64,000 nt of DNA from Paenibacillus sp. PL91 (GCF_012935325.2 NZ_JABBYG020000008.1:248001-312000), one strand, 5' to 3'; shown: positions 9,001-17,667, counted from the first letter of the stretch. The notes: generated by a model from the sequence alone, not told the origin. Program-made: numbers and translations.

Positions 9001-10015
9001 TGCTAAATTCATCGTTTATAGCGGAACTAAGAGTGTAGAGGGGATAGCGAAGCTTGATCCTTCTGCCGACTGGCAGCAGCTAGCGCTTCCGCTTGGGAAT
9101 TGGAAGGGCGCCACAGCGGTTGACCGCATCAAAATCTGGGTGCAAACAGAAGGCGGCGACCCTTGGAAGGGCGAGTTATATATTGATGAGGCAGCTTTCG
9201 CTAAAAAGGTAACGGAGAACAAAGATTATGTCAACCTTGAGGTAACTGCGAACCAGTTGTCAAAGAGGCTAGAAGTTGGTTCTGAGATTGCTGTGACCAT
9301 AACGAATAATAGCTCGGGCAAGCTTAATAAGAAGATTAAAGTGGAATCGAGCAAGTCAGTTCAATTTTCTCCGAGCAGTATTTCATTAGAAGGCCTTAGT
9401 ACGGGACAAAGCAAGATTGTTACGCTTAAAGTGACTAAATATGAGCCGGAAGAAGGCATAGTGCCGAAGATAACGCTGGAGTATGAAGCACGAGGCTTCC
9501 AATTCACGCTGCAAGACAAGGTTCCTGTAGAAGAACCTACTGGTTCGTTGTATAGCTTCGAGGATGGCGTGCAGGGATGGTCAGCAGGCGAAAATGTGGC
9601 AGGGGTGGCAGCAGTTCGATCCTTTGCCAACGGACCTACTGTGCCGATTGATGGGATGTTTGCACTCGCGGCTAATTCACAGGCTGCTCCGGCGGATGCA
9701 TGGAAGACACTGACGGCAACACCTTCTACACCATTTGATTTAACGGATACACCGGTATTTTATTATCACATCAACTCTTATGGAGGAGTGCCAAACGCTT
9801 CTTATGAGACACGAGTGGTGCTCAAAAGCGGAACGGAAGCTTTTACTTACACAGCAGCCATGTCGCCGGATCAATGGAATAAGATTTCAGTAGATACCTC
9901 GGAATGGGCACATCATCATTCAATTACCGGTATTGAACTCTCATTCCGCGCAATAGGCAATGCGATGGCATGGGCTCCGCAATTCCAAATTGATAACATT
10001 GGGAGTCAGCAATAA
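6056..10015 (+). CDS. Secreted multidomain glycosidase-like protein with a DUF5722 domain
   Basis: A 1319-residue exported protein. Residues 1-28 form a signal peptide ending AAAVSA. Galactose-binding-like beta modules follow to about residue 440. The DUF5722 domain, a predicted TIM barrel, covers about 460-850. It carries IVGNEVGQ (Glu624) and ILSEQGFHS (Glu768) on strand ends, the acid/base and nucleophile arrangement of clan GH-A. More beta-sandwich modules fill the C-terminus, starting NDGGFES near 900 and YSFEDGVQGW near 1165. No SLH or LPXTG anchor is visible, so it is probably released. ATG 6056 follows AAGGAGG by six bases; a TTG two codons earlier lies against the ribosome binding site. 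The substrate is unknown. Confidence 0.8.
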   Translation: MSRLRGISTMVVLVMLLQLIFAAAVSAGAYDPGLQESEHVTSGQDIFPALIINDFNTQEDASAWKAGVNTKEVTFVTSILNGPNGPYEGGGALEQIPNQVKVYDWRTIYREFDQPLDLSSYRFLAFAANSWGWQSAADYVLKINLYSGNDVFESVAMIRPDSWKRVFIKLDEWAGRNAVTKMEVSFIQNYDLADVSPGQPGYDYWDGHFQIDYISATNAIDFSFNEKGETEGFTAPTGTVEVIDDELTYAWDGQGLLESPAIMIDTAKRNGMSVTMTNGTGASELVVQWRSDGGHWSDDNMKSFTIPTEGKFTQDLNFSDHTGWNGMVTAFRIIPQAASGILKVDQIRFKQLAQLEKPYDGKAQARIESGGLVIDGTLNQAFVEAHPSEQLYLIELATYEDAKSTLAAKSPTAQTNLGQSFRFEIGLTDGERSRLYSKFVVAARTVEGEYIAIDAPQYVINAEVMASNTEPFPQAQSIKGLQVQMTGDAQELGISHAALNVPYNELMYKANSHPDNTIAYEVEGETFYFRKDKIERMDNEIKSLSDNNTLVSLILIMYDTRDPESANEYLIHPDSEQGGIVYALNTANEAGVKYVKAATKFLAERYSMANEQYGRAVNYIVGNEVGQNKVWNNMGPKPVDAYAREYAQTLRLIDTIVKSEYANARTYVSLDHFWNENLEGDSMWKYDNKVIVDRLTQLIGAEGNFAWNVAFHPYPEDLFNPRFWNDATATDSFDTKRITFKNLEVLVDYMKQPAYLFDGAMRRIILSEQGFHSLSNSVADQEIQAASYAYAYYKVKFLDGIDAFILHRHVDHGQEGGLNLGLWTHTPNSVTVPDQHKVIYDVFKYIDTSRSLEETAFAKAIIGIDDWTDVIPNFDPSKLNDRTEPVLNGLDFIRKTEDSTNDGGFESSTEGYEESDEVSSVERITGDAFRGIGFLKASINSPYGINWAGVQKTYERPINVKKTPYFTAALKLPNANSDKDYYAKFIVYSGTKSVEGIAKLDPSADWQQLALPLGNWKGATAVDRIKIWVQTEGGDPWKGELYIDEAAFAKKVTENKDYVNLEVTANQLSKRLEVGSEIAVTITNNSSGKLNKKIKVESSKSVQFSPSSISLEGLSTGQSKIVTLKVTKYEPEEGIVPKITLEYEARGFQFTLQDKVPVEEPTGSLYSFEDGVQGWSAGENVAGVAAVRSFANGPTVPIDGMFALAANSQAAPADAWKTLTATPSTPFDLTDTPVFYYHINSYGGVPNASYETRVVLKSGTEAFTYTAAMSPDQWNKISVDTSEWAHHHSITGIELSFRAIGNAMAWAPQFQIDNIGSQQ

Positions 10016-10088
10016 AAAATGAATAGATTAAACGACCGAATTTTATATGCATGAATTGTCTGGTAGCGAACTGCGACAGGCAACGAAA

Positions 10089-10130
10089 GGGACTGCTGCG
10101 CCTTAACGAGGGCAAGGCAGTCCTTTTTTT
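10089..10130 (+). terminator. Terminator after the DUF5722 gene
   Basis: GGACTGC at 10090-10096 pairs with GCAGTCC at 10117-10123, with GCC/GGC pairing inside, and T7 follows. Confidence 0.8.
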
Positions 10131-10170
10131 CGACAAGGCAGCTTGCTGTTAAATACACGGTGACTAATTT

Positions 10171-10230
10171 GAGTATATTTAGTTGAAAAAATATGTAATA
10201 AAGTATATTATTATTGAGTAAAGAATACTT
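10171..10230 (+). promoter_or_regulatory. Candidate promoter with three degenerate locus A operators
   Basis: Three relatives of AAGTATACTT occur: GAGTATATTT (10171-10180), AAGTATATTA (10201-10210) and AAGAATACTT (10221-10230, one mismatch). TTGAAA at 10183-10188 and TATTAT at 10206-10211 are 17 bp apart and overlap the middle copy. All copies are imperfect, so regulation of the gene at 10333 by the locus A repressor is less certain than at the other sites. Confidence 0.5.
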
Positions 10231-10332
10231 TAGGTAGCGGATATTGGATCGGTATCATAATAGCATCAATCATGGATGGTGGAACTGTTGGTATAAAGTA
10301 AGCAATCATCTAATTAGAGGGAGGAAATCAGC

Positions 10333-12075
10333 ATGCGCGATATAGATGATCTCTATTTAGTCGATCAATGGGGAGGAATTGACGGTCTTGGAAGAGAGCT
10401 TCCTTCACGTGAGGAAGCAGGTCCGATACGCCCTGATCGTTACGTGGGTTTATTTTATTTTCTTTGGTTGGGACAGCATGGGACAGGGGGCCCTTTTGAC
10501 AACACCCAAATTATTTCCAATTGGCCAGAGGCCGTGTATGACCCTGCGCATCCGGCTTGGGGACCACCGAGTTCATTTCATTTTTGGGGTGAGCCCTTGT
10601 ATGGCTATTACTTAAATGATGATGCATGGGTGCTTCGCAAGCATGTACAAATGCTGGCGAGCTCTGGTATAGATTTTCTTGTATTTGATACTACAAATGC
10701 TGAAATTTACAAACGAGTCTATCATATTCTGTTCCAGATTATGGATGATATTTATAGTCAGGGCTTCAAAGTGCCGCAATTTGTTTTCTACACAAATACG
10801 GAATCCGGCAAGACGGTCTCAGAAATTTATGAAAATATTTATAAGCCGGGTCGTTTCCGTCATTTATGGTTTCATTGGAAGGGCAAGCCGCTTATTATCG
10901 GCGATCCCGAAGAGTGCGATGAAGAACAACGGCAATTCTTCACCTTCCGTCTGAATCAATGGCCTAATGAAGGCGCAAAGACAAATGGTTTTCCTTGGAT
11001 TGAATTTCAACGTCCGCAGCGTGTTTTTTACAATGATAAGGGTGAGAAGGAAATCATTAATGTCTCTGTTGCACAGCATCCAAGCGTTGCGATGAGCGAT
11101 ACGCCTTTTTATGGATATGGTGATAATTGGGGCAGAGACTATCATGATGGAATGGAGTCAAAAGAAGCGGGCTCTTCGCTTGATGCAATAGATCAGGGTA
11201 TGAACATTGCAGAGCAGTGGGAATTCGCACTTCAGGAAGATCCACAGATTGTATTCGTCACAGGATGGAATGAGTGGATCGCCATGCGATTAACTGGAAC
11301 TAAAGAGCATCCCGTGTTATTTGTAGATCAGGCGACGTTGAACTTCAGTAGAGACATCGAGCCTATGAAGGATGGGTACGGTGACCATTATTACATGCAA
11401 TTAATCAGTTATATACGCCGTTTCAAGGGAATGTCCGAGCAAGGAAAAGGCAGCTTCCAGTTGGATAAGCCACTCCTGATGGGGCCAGATTTTAGCGCAT
11501 GGCAACAAGTTACCCAGCAGTACAGAGATTTTGCCGGAGACACGGTACCTCGCGACCACCCCGGTTATGGAGATCTTCATTATACGAACGATACGGGGAG
11601 AAATGACTTTGTTACGCTAAAAGCAGCTCATACCGATAAATACCTATACTTTTATGCACAAACGAAGGAACCGATTTCATCATTCACAGATCGGCACTGG
11701 ATGATGCTGCTGATCCGTGTTAGAACGGAGAGCAACACAGGCTGGGAAGGCTATCAGTATATTATTAATAGAAACGTTATAAGTGATGCAGCAACTTGGC
11801 TAGAGAGGAGCACTGGCGGTTGGAATTGGAAGCCGGTAGGGGAAGTGCAGTACGCCTGCAATGGGAACGAGCTGCAACTTGAGCTCCCACATCTTTTATT
11901 GGGAATAGATGAGACGAAAGGCGGAATCTGGTTGGAATTTAAATGGGTAGATCATATGCAGAATGACGGTGAAATTACAGATTTCTTTCAATATGGCGAT
12001 GTAGCGCCGGAAGGAAGATTGAACTATATATATAAATTCAAGAAATATAAAAAAGAGCAATCAGTTAACAACTAA
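10333..12075 (+). CDS. Glycoside hydrolase family 71/99-like protein, intracellular
   Basis: A 580-residue protein without signal peptide. The N-terminal 340 residues resemble the GH71/GH99-like TIM-barrel group: a VGLFYFLW strand near residue 38, SGIDFLVFDTTN near 113 and the hallmark VTGWNEW near 312. The C-terminal 200 residues look like a beta-sandwich (LGIDETKGGIWLEFKWVDH). It starts 18 bp after a GGGAGG site and is followed 30 bp later by a GH78 gene, so both are co-transcribed. GH99 enzymes are endo-acting mannosidases, but such distant relatives need not share that activity. The family placement is from motifs only. Confidence 0.6.
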   Translation: MRDIDDLYLVDQWGGIDGLGRELPSREEAGPIRPDRYVGLFYFLWLGQHGTGGPFDNTQIISNWPEAVYDPAHPAWGPPSSFHFWGEPLYGYYLNDDAWVLRKHVQMLASSGIDFLVFDTTNAEIYKRVYHILFQIMDDIYSQGFKVPQFVFYTNTESGKTVSEIYENIYKPGRFRHLWFHWKGKPLIIGDPEECDEEQRQFFTFRLNQWPNEGAKTNGFPWIEFQRPQRVFYNDKGEKEIINVSVAQHPSVAMSDTPFYGYGDNWGRDYHDGMESKEAGSSLDAIDQGMNIAEQWEFALQEDPQIVFVTGWNEWIAMRLTGTKEHPVLFVDQATLNFSRDIEPMKDGYGDHYYMQLISYIRRFKGMSEQGKGSFQLDKPLLMGPDFSAWQQVTQQYRDFAGDTVPRDHPGYGDLHYTNDTGRNDFVTLKAAHTDKYLYFYAQTKEPISSFTDRHWMMLLIRVRTESNTGWEGYQYIINRNVISDAATWLERSTGGWNWKPVGEVQYACNGNELQLELPHLLLGIDETKGGIWLEFKWVDHMQNDGEITDFFQYGDVAPEGRLNYIYKFKKYKKEQSVNN

Positions 12076-12105
12076 CCTTTATGCTTAAATTACGGGAGGA
12101 ACGTC

Positions 12106-14487
12106 ATGATACAGGATAGCTGGCAGGCGGAGTGGATATGGACAGCTAGGACCGCTATTGATAACAATGTTTATGTGGAGGCTCGTAAAAACTTTGCTAT
12201 AGAATCGGCATTCAGCCAGGCGAGGCTGCGAGTTTCAGCTAATCAGTTTTATAAGTTATATGTAAATGGCATCGAGATTGGAAGAGGACCGACTCCTGCT
12301 GATCTTTCCTGGATCTCTTATGATACGTATGACGTGTCCGATTATTTGCGAGTGGGTAGCAATTCCATAGCTGTCCTTGCATATAACTTCGGCCAGGATA
12401 TGATTGTAACTGGGCAATTGCAGGGGCCAGGCGGTATGATTTGTCAGATTGACTGGTATGAGACAAATGCAGCAGAAGACAACGTCTTACGGACAATTGC
12501 GAGCAGCTCGGACTGGAAGTGCAGACGATCGCCGCGATGGAAGCCGCATGTGAGTCGTCTTCATTACTGGGGCGGGTACCGTGAAATGATGGACCTCTCC
12601 CAAGAGGATGGATGGGAGCAAACGGATTATGAGGATGATTCATGGCCATTTGCTGTTGCAGTGGCAGAAGCAGAGAAATCTGATTCCCCATGGCCGAGAC
12701 TAATGCCGCGCGAAATTCCTTTTCTAAGGGAAACGCTTGTATCACCTATTTCGGTTGTATCATCTGAGCCTTTTACAGGGGAGATACGATCACCAGAGGC
12801 ACCACTGTCGAAGAAACAGCTCGGACTGGAGGAGTTCATTACCATAGATGCGTCCGTACCGGGCTCGATTCCGCAAATTACTTATGATTTCGGAGCTGAA
12901 ATGGTAGGCTATCCGGAACTAGAAGTGTTTGCGGAAGAAGGTGGCGTTCTGCAATTATATTTTGGGGAATCGCTGGAAGTAGCTCTGATGGACACTTACC
13001 TTCTCCGCAAGGGGGAAAATCGGCTGTCTCCGTTCGGGAGAAGGGCATTCCGTTATATGAAGGTTGCTGTAATGGCTACACCGGTTCCTCTTGAAGTAAG
13101 AAGCCTGCATGTTCGGTTCGTTCATTATCCATTTGTTGATAGCGGGAGCTTCCGCTGCAGCGATGATAGACTGAACCGAATCTGGGAGACGGGTCGTTAT
13201 ACGACAATCGTTAACAGTCAGAACCACTTTGAGGATTGTCCATACCGTGAGGGAGCGTTATGGGTAGCTGACTCGGTCGTCATGGCCAAGGTGGTGTATC
13301 AAACATTCGATGATCCAGCGCTCGTTCGTAAGTCATTACTGCAATCAGCACGAATTCAGAATGATGACGGTTCGATTCCAGGAACGGGTCCACAGCATAA
13401 TTCATTCCTGTTGCCTGATTTTTGCGCACATTGGCTCTTCGGTGTATGGGAGTACTACAGCTATACGAAAGATACTGCTTTTCTACATGAGGTATGGCCT
13501 TATGTGAATCGACTGGTTGATTGGTTTGCTGAGCAGGAAGATGAATCGGGATTGTTCGCAAATGCGGATCGTGAAGGCTGGTGGTGTTTCATCGACTGGT
13601 CAGATGATATTGAACGGAAAGATCGCGTGACAGCTATTTCCTGTTTCTATTATAAGTTTTTGAATACCTCAGCCTTAATGGCTGAGGAGTTGGGGGAATT
13701 CCAAGTTGCGGCAGGATTCCGGGAAAAAGCGATCACCCTTCGCAGCGCGATTCGCAATCTGCTTCGAGTTCCAGGTACAACGGTCTATGCGGACTGTCTA
13801 ACCAGTGAAGGTTTATCAACAAGTGTAACAGCTCAGACTAACTTCGCTGCAGCGTGGTCGGGTATCATGGATGAGATTGAAGTGAGAGACTTTGTTCAGA
13901 ACTATTATTTGAAGGATCGATTGCCTCGGATTCGGGGTGCTTTTTTCTACCATATCGTATTGGAAACGTTATTCCGCTTTGGATTCGCAGAAGCCGCAAT
14001 TGCTCAAGTTCGTGATTATTGGGGTTCCATGCTGGATAGAGGGGCTACGACTTGGTGGGAGACATTCGATCCGTCTTTGCCGTTTGTTACGACGCCAAGT
14101 CCTTATTTAGGTCATACGCCAACTTACTTACAGGACTCTATTCCCGTTAGTCTATGTCATGGATGGGGGGCATCGCCTACGTATTTGCTAAGTGAGCAAT
14201 TGCTTGGGGTTGAAGTATCTGAGCTTGGCAGTGGAATCGTTAGACTGCAGCCTACAGTGGTAAAAGGCATTGAATGGGCAGAAGGAAATATTCCAACACA
14301 ACTAGGGGATATCCAGGCTGAATGGAGAATTGGAGAGGACGGCGTGATCAAGTATGAGGTAAGCTTACCGAAGGAAATCTCATGGACAGCGCGTGGAGTA
14401 GAGGAATTAACAGTAGTAACGGATGATGCGAGAGCTCGAGTTACTGGTATAATAACTGTAATGGAACAAGTGGATGGCATGATCTAA
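12106..14487 (+). CDS. GH78 alpha-L-rhamnosidase-type glycosidase
   Basis: A 793-residue cytoplasmic enzyme with family-78 architecture. An N-terminal beta-sandwich has the typical sugar-binding segment YKLYVNGIEIGRGP near residue 48. A second beta domain follows, then an (alpha/alpha)6 barrel from about 345 to 690, and a C-terminal beta domain (LGVEVSELGSGIVRLQPTV). The general-acid region FEDCPYREGALWVADS near residue 376 matches the GH78 active-site segment, though GH78 usually has DER where this has EGA. WETFDPS near 648 is also typical. It would remove terminal alpha-L-rhamnose from imported oligosaccharides. GGGAGGAA precedes ATG 12106. Specificity is inferred from family. Confidence 0.78.
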   Translation: MIQDSWQAEWIWTARTAIDNNVYVEARKNFAIESAFSQARLRVSANQFYKLYVNGIEIGRGPTPADLSWISYDTYDVSDYLRVGSNSIAVLAYNFGQDMIVTGQLQGPGGMICQIDWYETNAAEDNVLRTIASSSDWKCRRSPRWKPHVSRLHYWGGYREMMDLSQEDGWEQTDYEDDSWPFAVAVAEAEKSDSPWPRLMPREIPFLRETLVSPISVVSSEPFTGEIRSPEAPLSKKQLGLEEFITIDASVPGSIPQITYDFGAEMVGYPELEVFAEEGGVLQLYFGESLEVALMDTYLLRKGENRLSPFGRRAFRYMKVAVMATPVPLEVRSLHVRFVHYPFVDSGSFRCSDDRLNRIWETGRYTTIVNSQNHFEDCPYREGALWVADSVVMAKVVYQTFDDPALVRKSLLQSARIQNDDGSIPGTGPQHNSFLLPDFCAHWLFGVWEYYSYTKDTAFLHEVWPYVNRLVDWFAEQEDESGLFANADREGWWCFIDWSDDIERKDRVTAISCFYYKFLNTSALMAEELGEFQVAAGFREKAITLRSAIRNLLRVPGTTVYADCLTSEGLSTSVTAQTNFAAAWSGIMDEIEVRDFVQNYYLKDRLPRIRGAFFYHIVLETLFRFGFAEAAIAQVRDYWGSMLDRGATTWWETFDPSLPFVTTPSPYLGHTPTYLQDSIPVSLCHGWGASPTYLLSEQLLGVEVSELGSGIVRLQPTVVKGIEWAEGNIPTQLGDIQAEWRIGEDGVIKYEVSLPKEISWTARGVEELTVVTDDARARVTGIITVMEQVDGMI

Positions 14488-14528
14488 TACTTGGATTAAT
14501 GAGTTGAAATGGTACCCGTAATTGCAAG

Positions 14529-14565
14529 GGTAGTGCTGACTGGCTTGGTCTAGCGCTGCCTTTTT
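14529..14565 (+). terminator. Terminator after the GH78 gene
   Basis: GGTAGTGCT at 14529-14537 pairs with AGCGCTGCC at 14552-14560 (two G-T pairs), and T5 follows. Confidence 0.75.
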
Positions 14566-14568
14566 GTC

Positions 14569-14598
14569 TTGCGCTAGCATTATTGTTAAAGTATACTT
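14569..14598 (+). promoter_or_regulatory. Autoregulated promoter of the locus A regulator
   Basis: TTGCGC at 14569-14574 and TATACT at 14592-14597 are separated by 17 bp. The -10 lies wholly inside the perfect palindrome AAGTATACTT at 14589-14598. Repressor bound here would cover the -10, which predicts negative autoregulation of the gene starting at 14628. Confidence 0.7.
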
Positions 14599-14627
14599 AA
14601 TTTAATTTAGTAAGGAGTGATGGTTGG

Positions 14628-15749
14628 ATGGGTATCGATAAGACGGACAAGACTCCGATGTATCAATATATAATGAATGATATTAAACGCAAAATTACTG
14701 AAGGAGAGCTTAAACCGCATGATTCTCTTCCGACTCAAATTGAGTTAGCGAAGGAGTATAATACGAGTGAAATTACTTCCCGCAGGGCATTATCCGATCT
14801 CGTGCAGGAAGGTTTTGTATACCGGGTTCGAGGCAAGGGCAGCTTCGTTTGTGAGAATCCGTCTTCCACTGAAACGCATAAAATTCGTACTATTTATTTA
14901 GCACATCGCAACTATGAAGTGAGCTCGTTTAATCATCCGTTCTTTACAGATATGTTCGAAGGCATCAAGCAAGTGTGTGATGAGAATGATATTGCCTTTT
15001 ATATGTGGGATATGGGTGAAGACTACGAGTTGCCTAATGATCCCCAGTCCGCCGTTATTTTAATTACTTTGAACAATGATTTCGAGTTGTCGCGACGACT
15101 TACAGCTTGGCAGGAAGAAAAACGGCTTATTATAACGGTTCACTTCTATTACCCTCACTTGGGTATACCTTATGTAATCGTGGATAATCTTACAGGAGGC
15201 TATCTGGCCACACAACATTTGCTATCTCTTGGGCATAAGCGAATTGGTGTTATATTGACTGGTAACTCCATAGTGGATTTAAACCAAGAGTTCTCTCTAA
15301 GGCTGCAGGGCTATCGCCTTGCCTTATCTCAGCATCAGGTGCCGTTTGATTCCGATCTAATTGCGGTTATTGCCGGAGCTGATGAGCGAGTATTGATGGG
15401 TGATGAGGGTTTTAGGGCTTTAATGGCGCTGCCTGAACCACCTACTGCGGTATTTGCCACAAGTGATTATAAAGCGATCGGTGCCATGAATGCTGCTAGA
15501 AGCTTGGGCATGAAAGTTCCCGAAGATATTAGCATTATGGGCTTCGATGATGTGAAGATAAGTGAGTATTCTTACCCAAGGCTATCGACTATCAATCAGA
15601 ATACGAGGAAGCTAGGCCAGCGTGCCGCAGAGATTCTCTTGTTTGACCTCAAGGCTGGTGACAATCAATTGGTGAAAGACGAGATCGTTCCCACACTAGT
15701 TTTGAGAGACAGCACAGCTCCGGTTTCTTCCAAGCGAAAAGGGAAGTAG
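14628..15749 (+). CDS. GntR/LacI hybrid transcriptional regulator (AraR type), locus A
   Basis: A 373-residue repressor combining a GntR winged helix-turn-helix (about residues 5-75: TPMYQYIMNDIKRKITEGEL, LPTQIELAKEYNTSEITSRRAL, wing VYRVRGKGSFV) with a LacI-type periplasmic-binding-like sensor domain from about residue 85 to 360 (SLGHKRIGVI, AVFATSDYKAIGAM, IMGFDDVKISEY). This is the domain order of AraR, which binds a palindrome and is released by a sugar. ATG 14628 lies 11 bp after AAGGAG. It sits in the middle of locus A, alone between two terminators, and its own promoter carries the shared palindrome. The inducing sugar is unknown; rhamnose or a rhamnosyl disaccharide would fit the neighbours. 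Confidence 0.88.
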   Translation: MGIDKTDKTPMYQYIMNDIKRKITEGELKPHDSLPTQIELAKEYNTSEITSRRALSDLVQEGFVYRVRGKGSFVCENPSSTETHKIRTIYLAHRNYEVSSFNHPFFTDMFEGIKQVCDENDIAFYMWDMGEDYELPNDPQSAVILITLNNDFELSRRLTAWQEEKRLIITVHFYYPHLGIPYVIVDNLTGGYLATQHLLSLGHKRIGVILTGNSIVDLNQEFSLRLQGYRLALSQHQVPFDSDLIAVIAGADERVLMGDEGFRALMALPEPPTAVFATSDYKAIGAMNAARSLGMKVPEDISIMGFDDVKISEYSYPRLSTINQNTRKLGQRAAEILLFDLKAGDNQLVKDEIVPTLVLRDSTAPVSSKRKGK

Positions 15750-15767
15750 AATAGAGAAAACAGTAGG

Positions 15768-15795
15768 GCTCCCTAGTAAACGGGAGCTTTTTTTT
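15768..15795 (+). terminator. Terminator after the GntR/LacI regulator
   Basis: GCTCCC at 15768-15773 pairs with GGGAGC at 15782-15787, followed by T8. Confidence 0.85.
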
Positions 15796-15853
15796 AATAA
15801 AATTATGAAAAGTGAAGTGACTGCTAAGCATACATTATTTAGTCAAAAAGTTG

Positions 15854-15902
15854 TTGCAAAAAGCACTATCAAATAGTATACTTTGTATTGTAAAGTATAC
15901 GA
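15854..15902 (+). promoter_or_regulatory. Operator pair and promoter of the locus A transporter operon
   Basis: TTGCAA at 15854-15859 and TATACT at 15877-15882 are 17 bp apart. The -10 is embedded in TAGTATACTT (15874-15883), and a second copy, AAGTATACGA (15893-15902), lies 19 bp further on, around or just after +1. Both match the palindrome before the regulator gene. The arrangement predicts repression of the operon that begins at 16000. Confidence 0.72.
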
Positions 15903-15999
15903 TATAATAAAATCTATACTTTTCTGCTGCGCGGCGCTTTTTTTAGACTCACCATGGAAGCGCTTAATTCTCAAAAACTAAGGGCAAGGGGAGACTAAC

Positions 16000-17658
16000 A
16001 TGATCAAAAGAAAAGGATTTGCAATTCTCTTGGGCATCGTAATGCTGCTGTCTATATTGTCGGCTTGCACCAAAGATGATTCATCAGGGGAAAACGGTAA
16101 AAACGGTGGGACAAATGCCGCTGAAACCAAAGCGCCAGCGGAAACTGAAACACCAGCTTCAACGCTGACCGGCAATATCAACATTTCCTTAATGGGTGCT
16201 TCGTCCTCAGTCTGGAATGCGGTAGCTGATGCCTATATGAAAAAGAATCCAGCAGTGAAGGTAAAGGTAGATAATAAACCAGCTGAAGGGTACAAAGAGT
16301 GGTTGACAGCACAATTCGCAGCAGGTGATCCGGATGTTGATATTGTTAACAATAACGAAGTGCTCGGATTGCTAAGTGACGGCAAATTCACGAACTACTA
16401 TCCATACTTTGATAAAATAAACAATTACACAGGTAAATCTTGGAAAGAAAATCTCGACCTCAAAGCGATGGGTATCAATTTGGAAGGAGTAGGCGCTGAG
16501 GATGTTCTCTACAATCTTAACTTTGAATCCGTACAAATTGTATGGGTATACAATAAAGAAATATTCCAAAAGGTAGGTGTTACTGAAGTTCCTAAAACGT
16601 TCAATGAGCTGATTGAAGCCTTCAAAAAAGTGAAAGAAGCGGGATACACACCGCTAGCTCTTGCAGGCGATGCCAAATCGATGTGGAGCGGCCAAGCGGG
16701 TTGGCTAGTGCGTATCTATGCTGACCAATATTTGCGGGATTATATTAACGTGATTCGTTCTCAGGATCAAGACTACTCATTCGTTCCAGGTATAGATGAT
16801 ACCTATAATTATGATTTAACTGATCCTTATAATGATTCGAACAGTAATGTAACGAAAAACGAAATGAGATTGTGGAAAGCGGTTAAAGATAAAGAAGGTC
16901 CATTCAAAATCGCTGGAAATCCGCAATGGAAAGCTTATTCCGAGAACTTGAAAACATTGTTCAGCTATGTTCCTGAGGGTTTCTTCGGAGTTAAGGAGGA
17001 GCAGTCCTATAACCTCTTCTTAACAGGAAAGGCAGCAACAATGGTAGGTACACCGGGATCTTACTGGCAATTGCCTAAAGACTTTGCTGATGAGACGAAA
17101 ACAGGCGCAACAGGCGGCGTGAAGCCGTTTGAATATGGATTTTTCAATATGCCATCAATGGAAGGTCCAGAGGTAATGGCACCTGCTCGTACCATTCAAA
17201 TTCCTATTGGCTTCTACGGTATCGTAAATAAGGATGCGCAACAAAATGAATTGAATATGGATTTTATGATGTATTTGACTAGTCCTGAAGGATACGGCGT
17301 ATATGCAGAGGCTGTTCAAAATAGTTCCGATGCGGCTCTTTCCGGTGCTCCAGCCCTTAAAGACATTGTACTTCCAGAAGACATGAAAGTTGCATTTGCT
17401 GACTTTGAGCCAATCGGTAATACCGAGGGATATAATAGTGCAGCAAACAATATAGCTCGCGGCATGTGGGATTATCAACCATCAGTCCAAGATTGGGTAG
17501 GATTAGTGCAACGTTACTTTGCTGGAAAAGTAACAACGGATCAATATTTGGAGCAGCTCCAAGCTAATATTGATAAGTACTTGGAACCTGCTATGAAATC
17601 TATGAAACGGGAATTGTCCGATTTAGAGAACCCAGAACGCAGACCGCCAGAACGTTAA
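16000..17658 (+). CDS. Carbohydrate ABC transporter substrate-binding lipoprotein
   Basis: A 552-residue lipoprotein with a lipobox LSAC at residues 20-23, a Gly/Asn/Thr-rich linker, then a family-1 extracellular solute-binding fold (INISLMGASSSVWNAVADAY, AQFAAGDPDVDIVNNNE). It is longer than the usual 420-450 residues because of inserted loops near 245-300 (DDTYNYDLTDPYNDSNSN). It captures oligosaccharide outside the membrane for the permeases at 17758 and 19689. AAGGGGAG precedes ATG 16000. No ATPase gene is present in the locus, as is usual where an MsmX-type ATPase is shared. The C-terminus (ENPERRPPER) is unusually charged and proline-rich. Confidence 0.85.
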   Translation: MIKRKGFAILLGIVMLLSILSACTKDDSSGENGKNGGTNAAETKAPAETETPASTLTGNINISLMGASSSVWNAVADAYMKKNPAVKVKVDNKPAEGYKEWLTAQFAAGDPDVDIVNNNEVLGLLSDGKFTNYYPYFDKINNYTGKSWKENLDLKAMGINLEGVGAEDVLYNLNFESVQIVWVYNKEIFQKVGVTEVPKTFNELIEAFKKVKEAGYTPLALAGDAKSMWSGQAGWLVRIYADQYLRDYINVIRSQDQDYSFVPGIDDTYNYDLTDPYNDSNSNVTKNEMRLWKAVKDKEGPFKIAGNPQWKAYSENLKTLFSYVPEGFFGVKEEQSYNLFLTGKAATMVGTPGSYWQLPKDFADETKTGATGGVKPFEYGFFNMPSMEGPEVMAPARTIQIPIGFYGIVNKDAQQNELNMDFMMYLTSPEGYGVYAEAVQNSSDAALSGAPALKDIVLPEDMKVAFADFEPIGNTEGYNSAANNIARGMWDYQPSVQDWVGLVQRYFAGKVTTDQYLEQLQANIDKYLEPAMKSMKRELSDLENPERRPPER

Positions 17659-17667
17659 TGCGCTAGC

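Larger units (their letters stand above)
10016..10332. other. Intergenic region with terminator and degenerate operators (317 bp)
   Basis: No gene. It contains the terminator at 10089-10130 and a promoter/operator cluster at 10171-10230; the last 100 bp before the ribosome binding site appear featureless. Confidence 0.6.
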
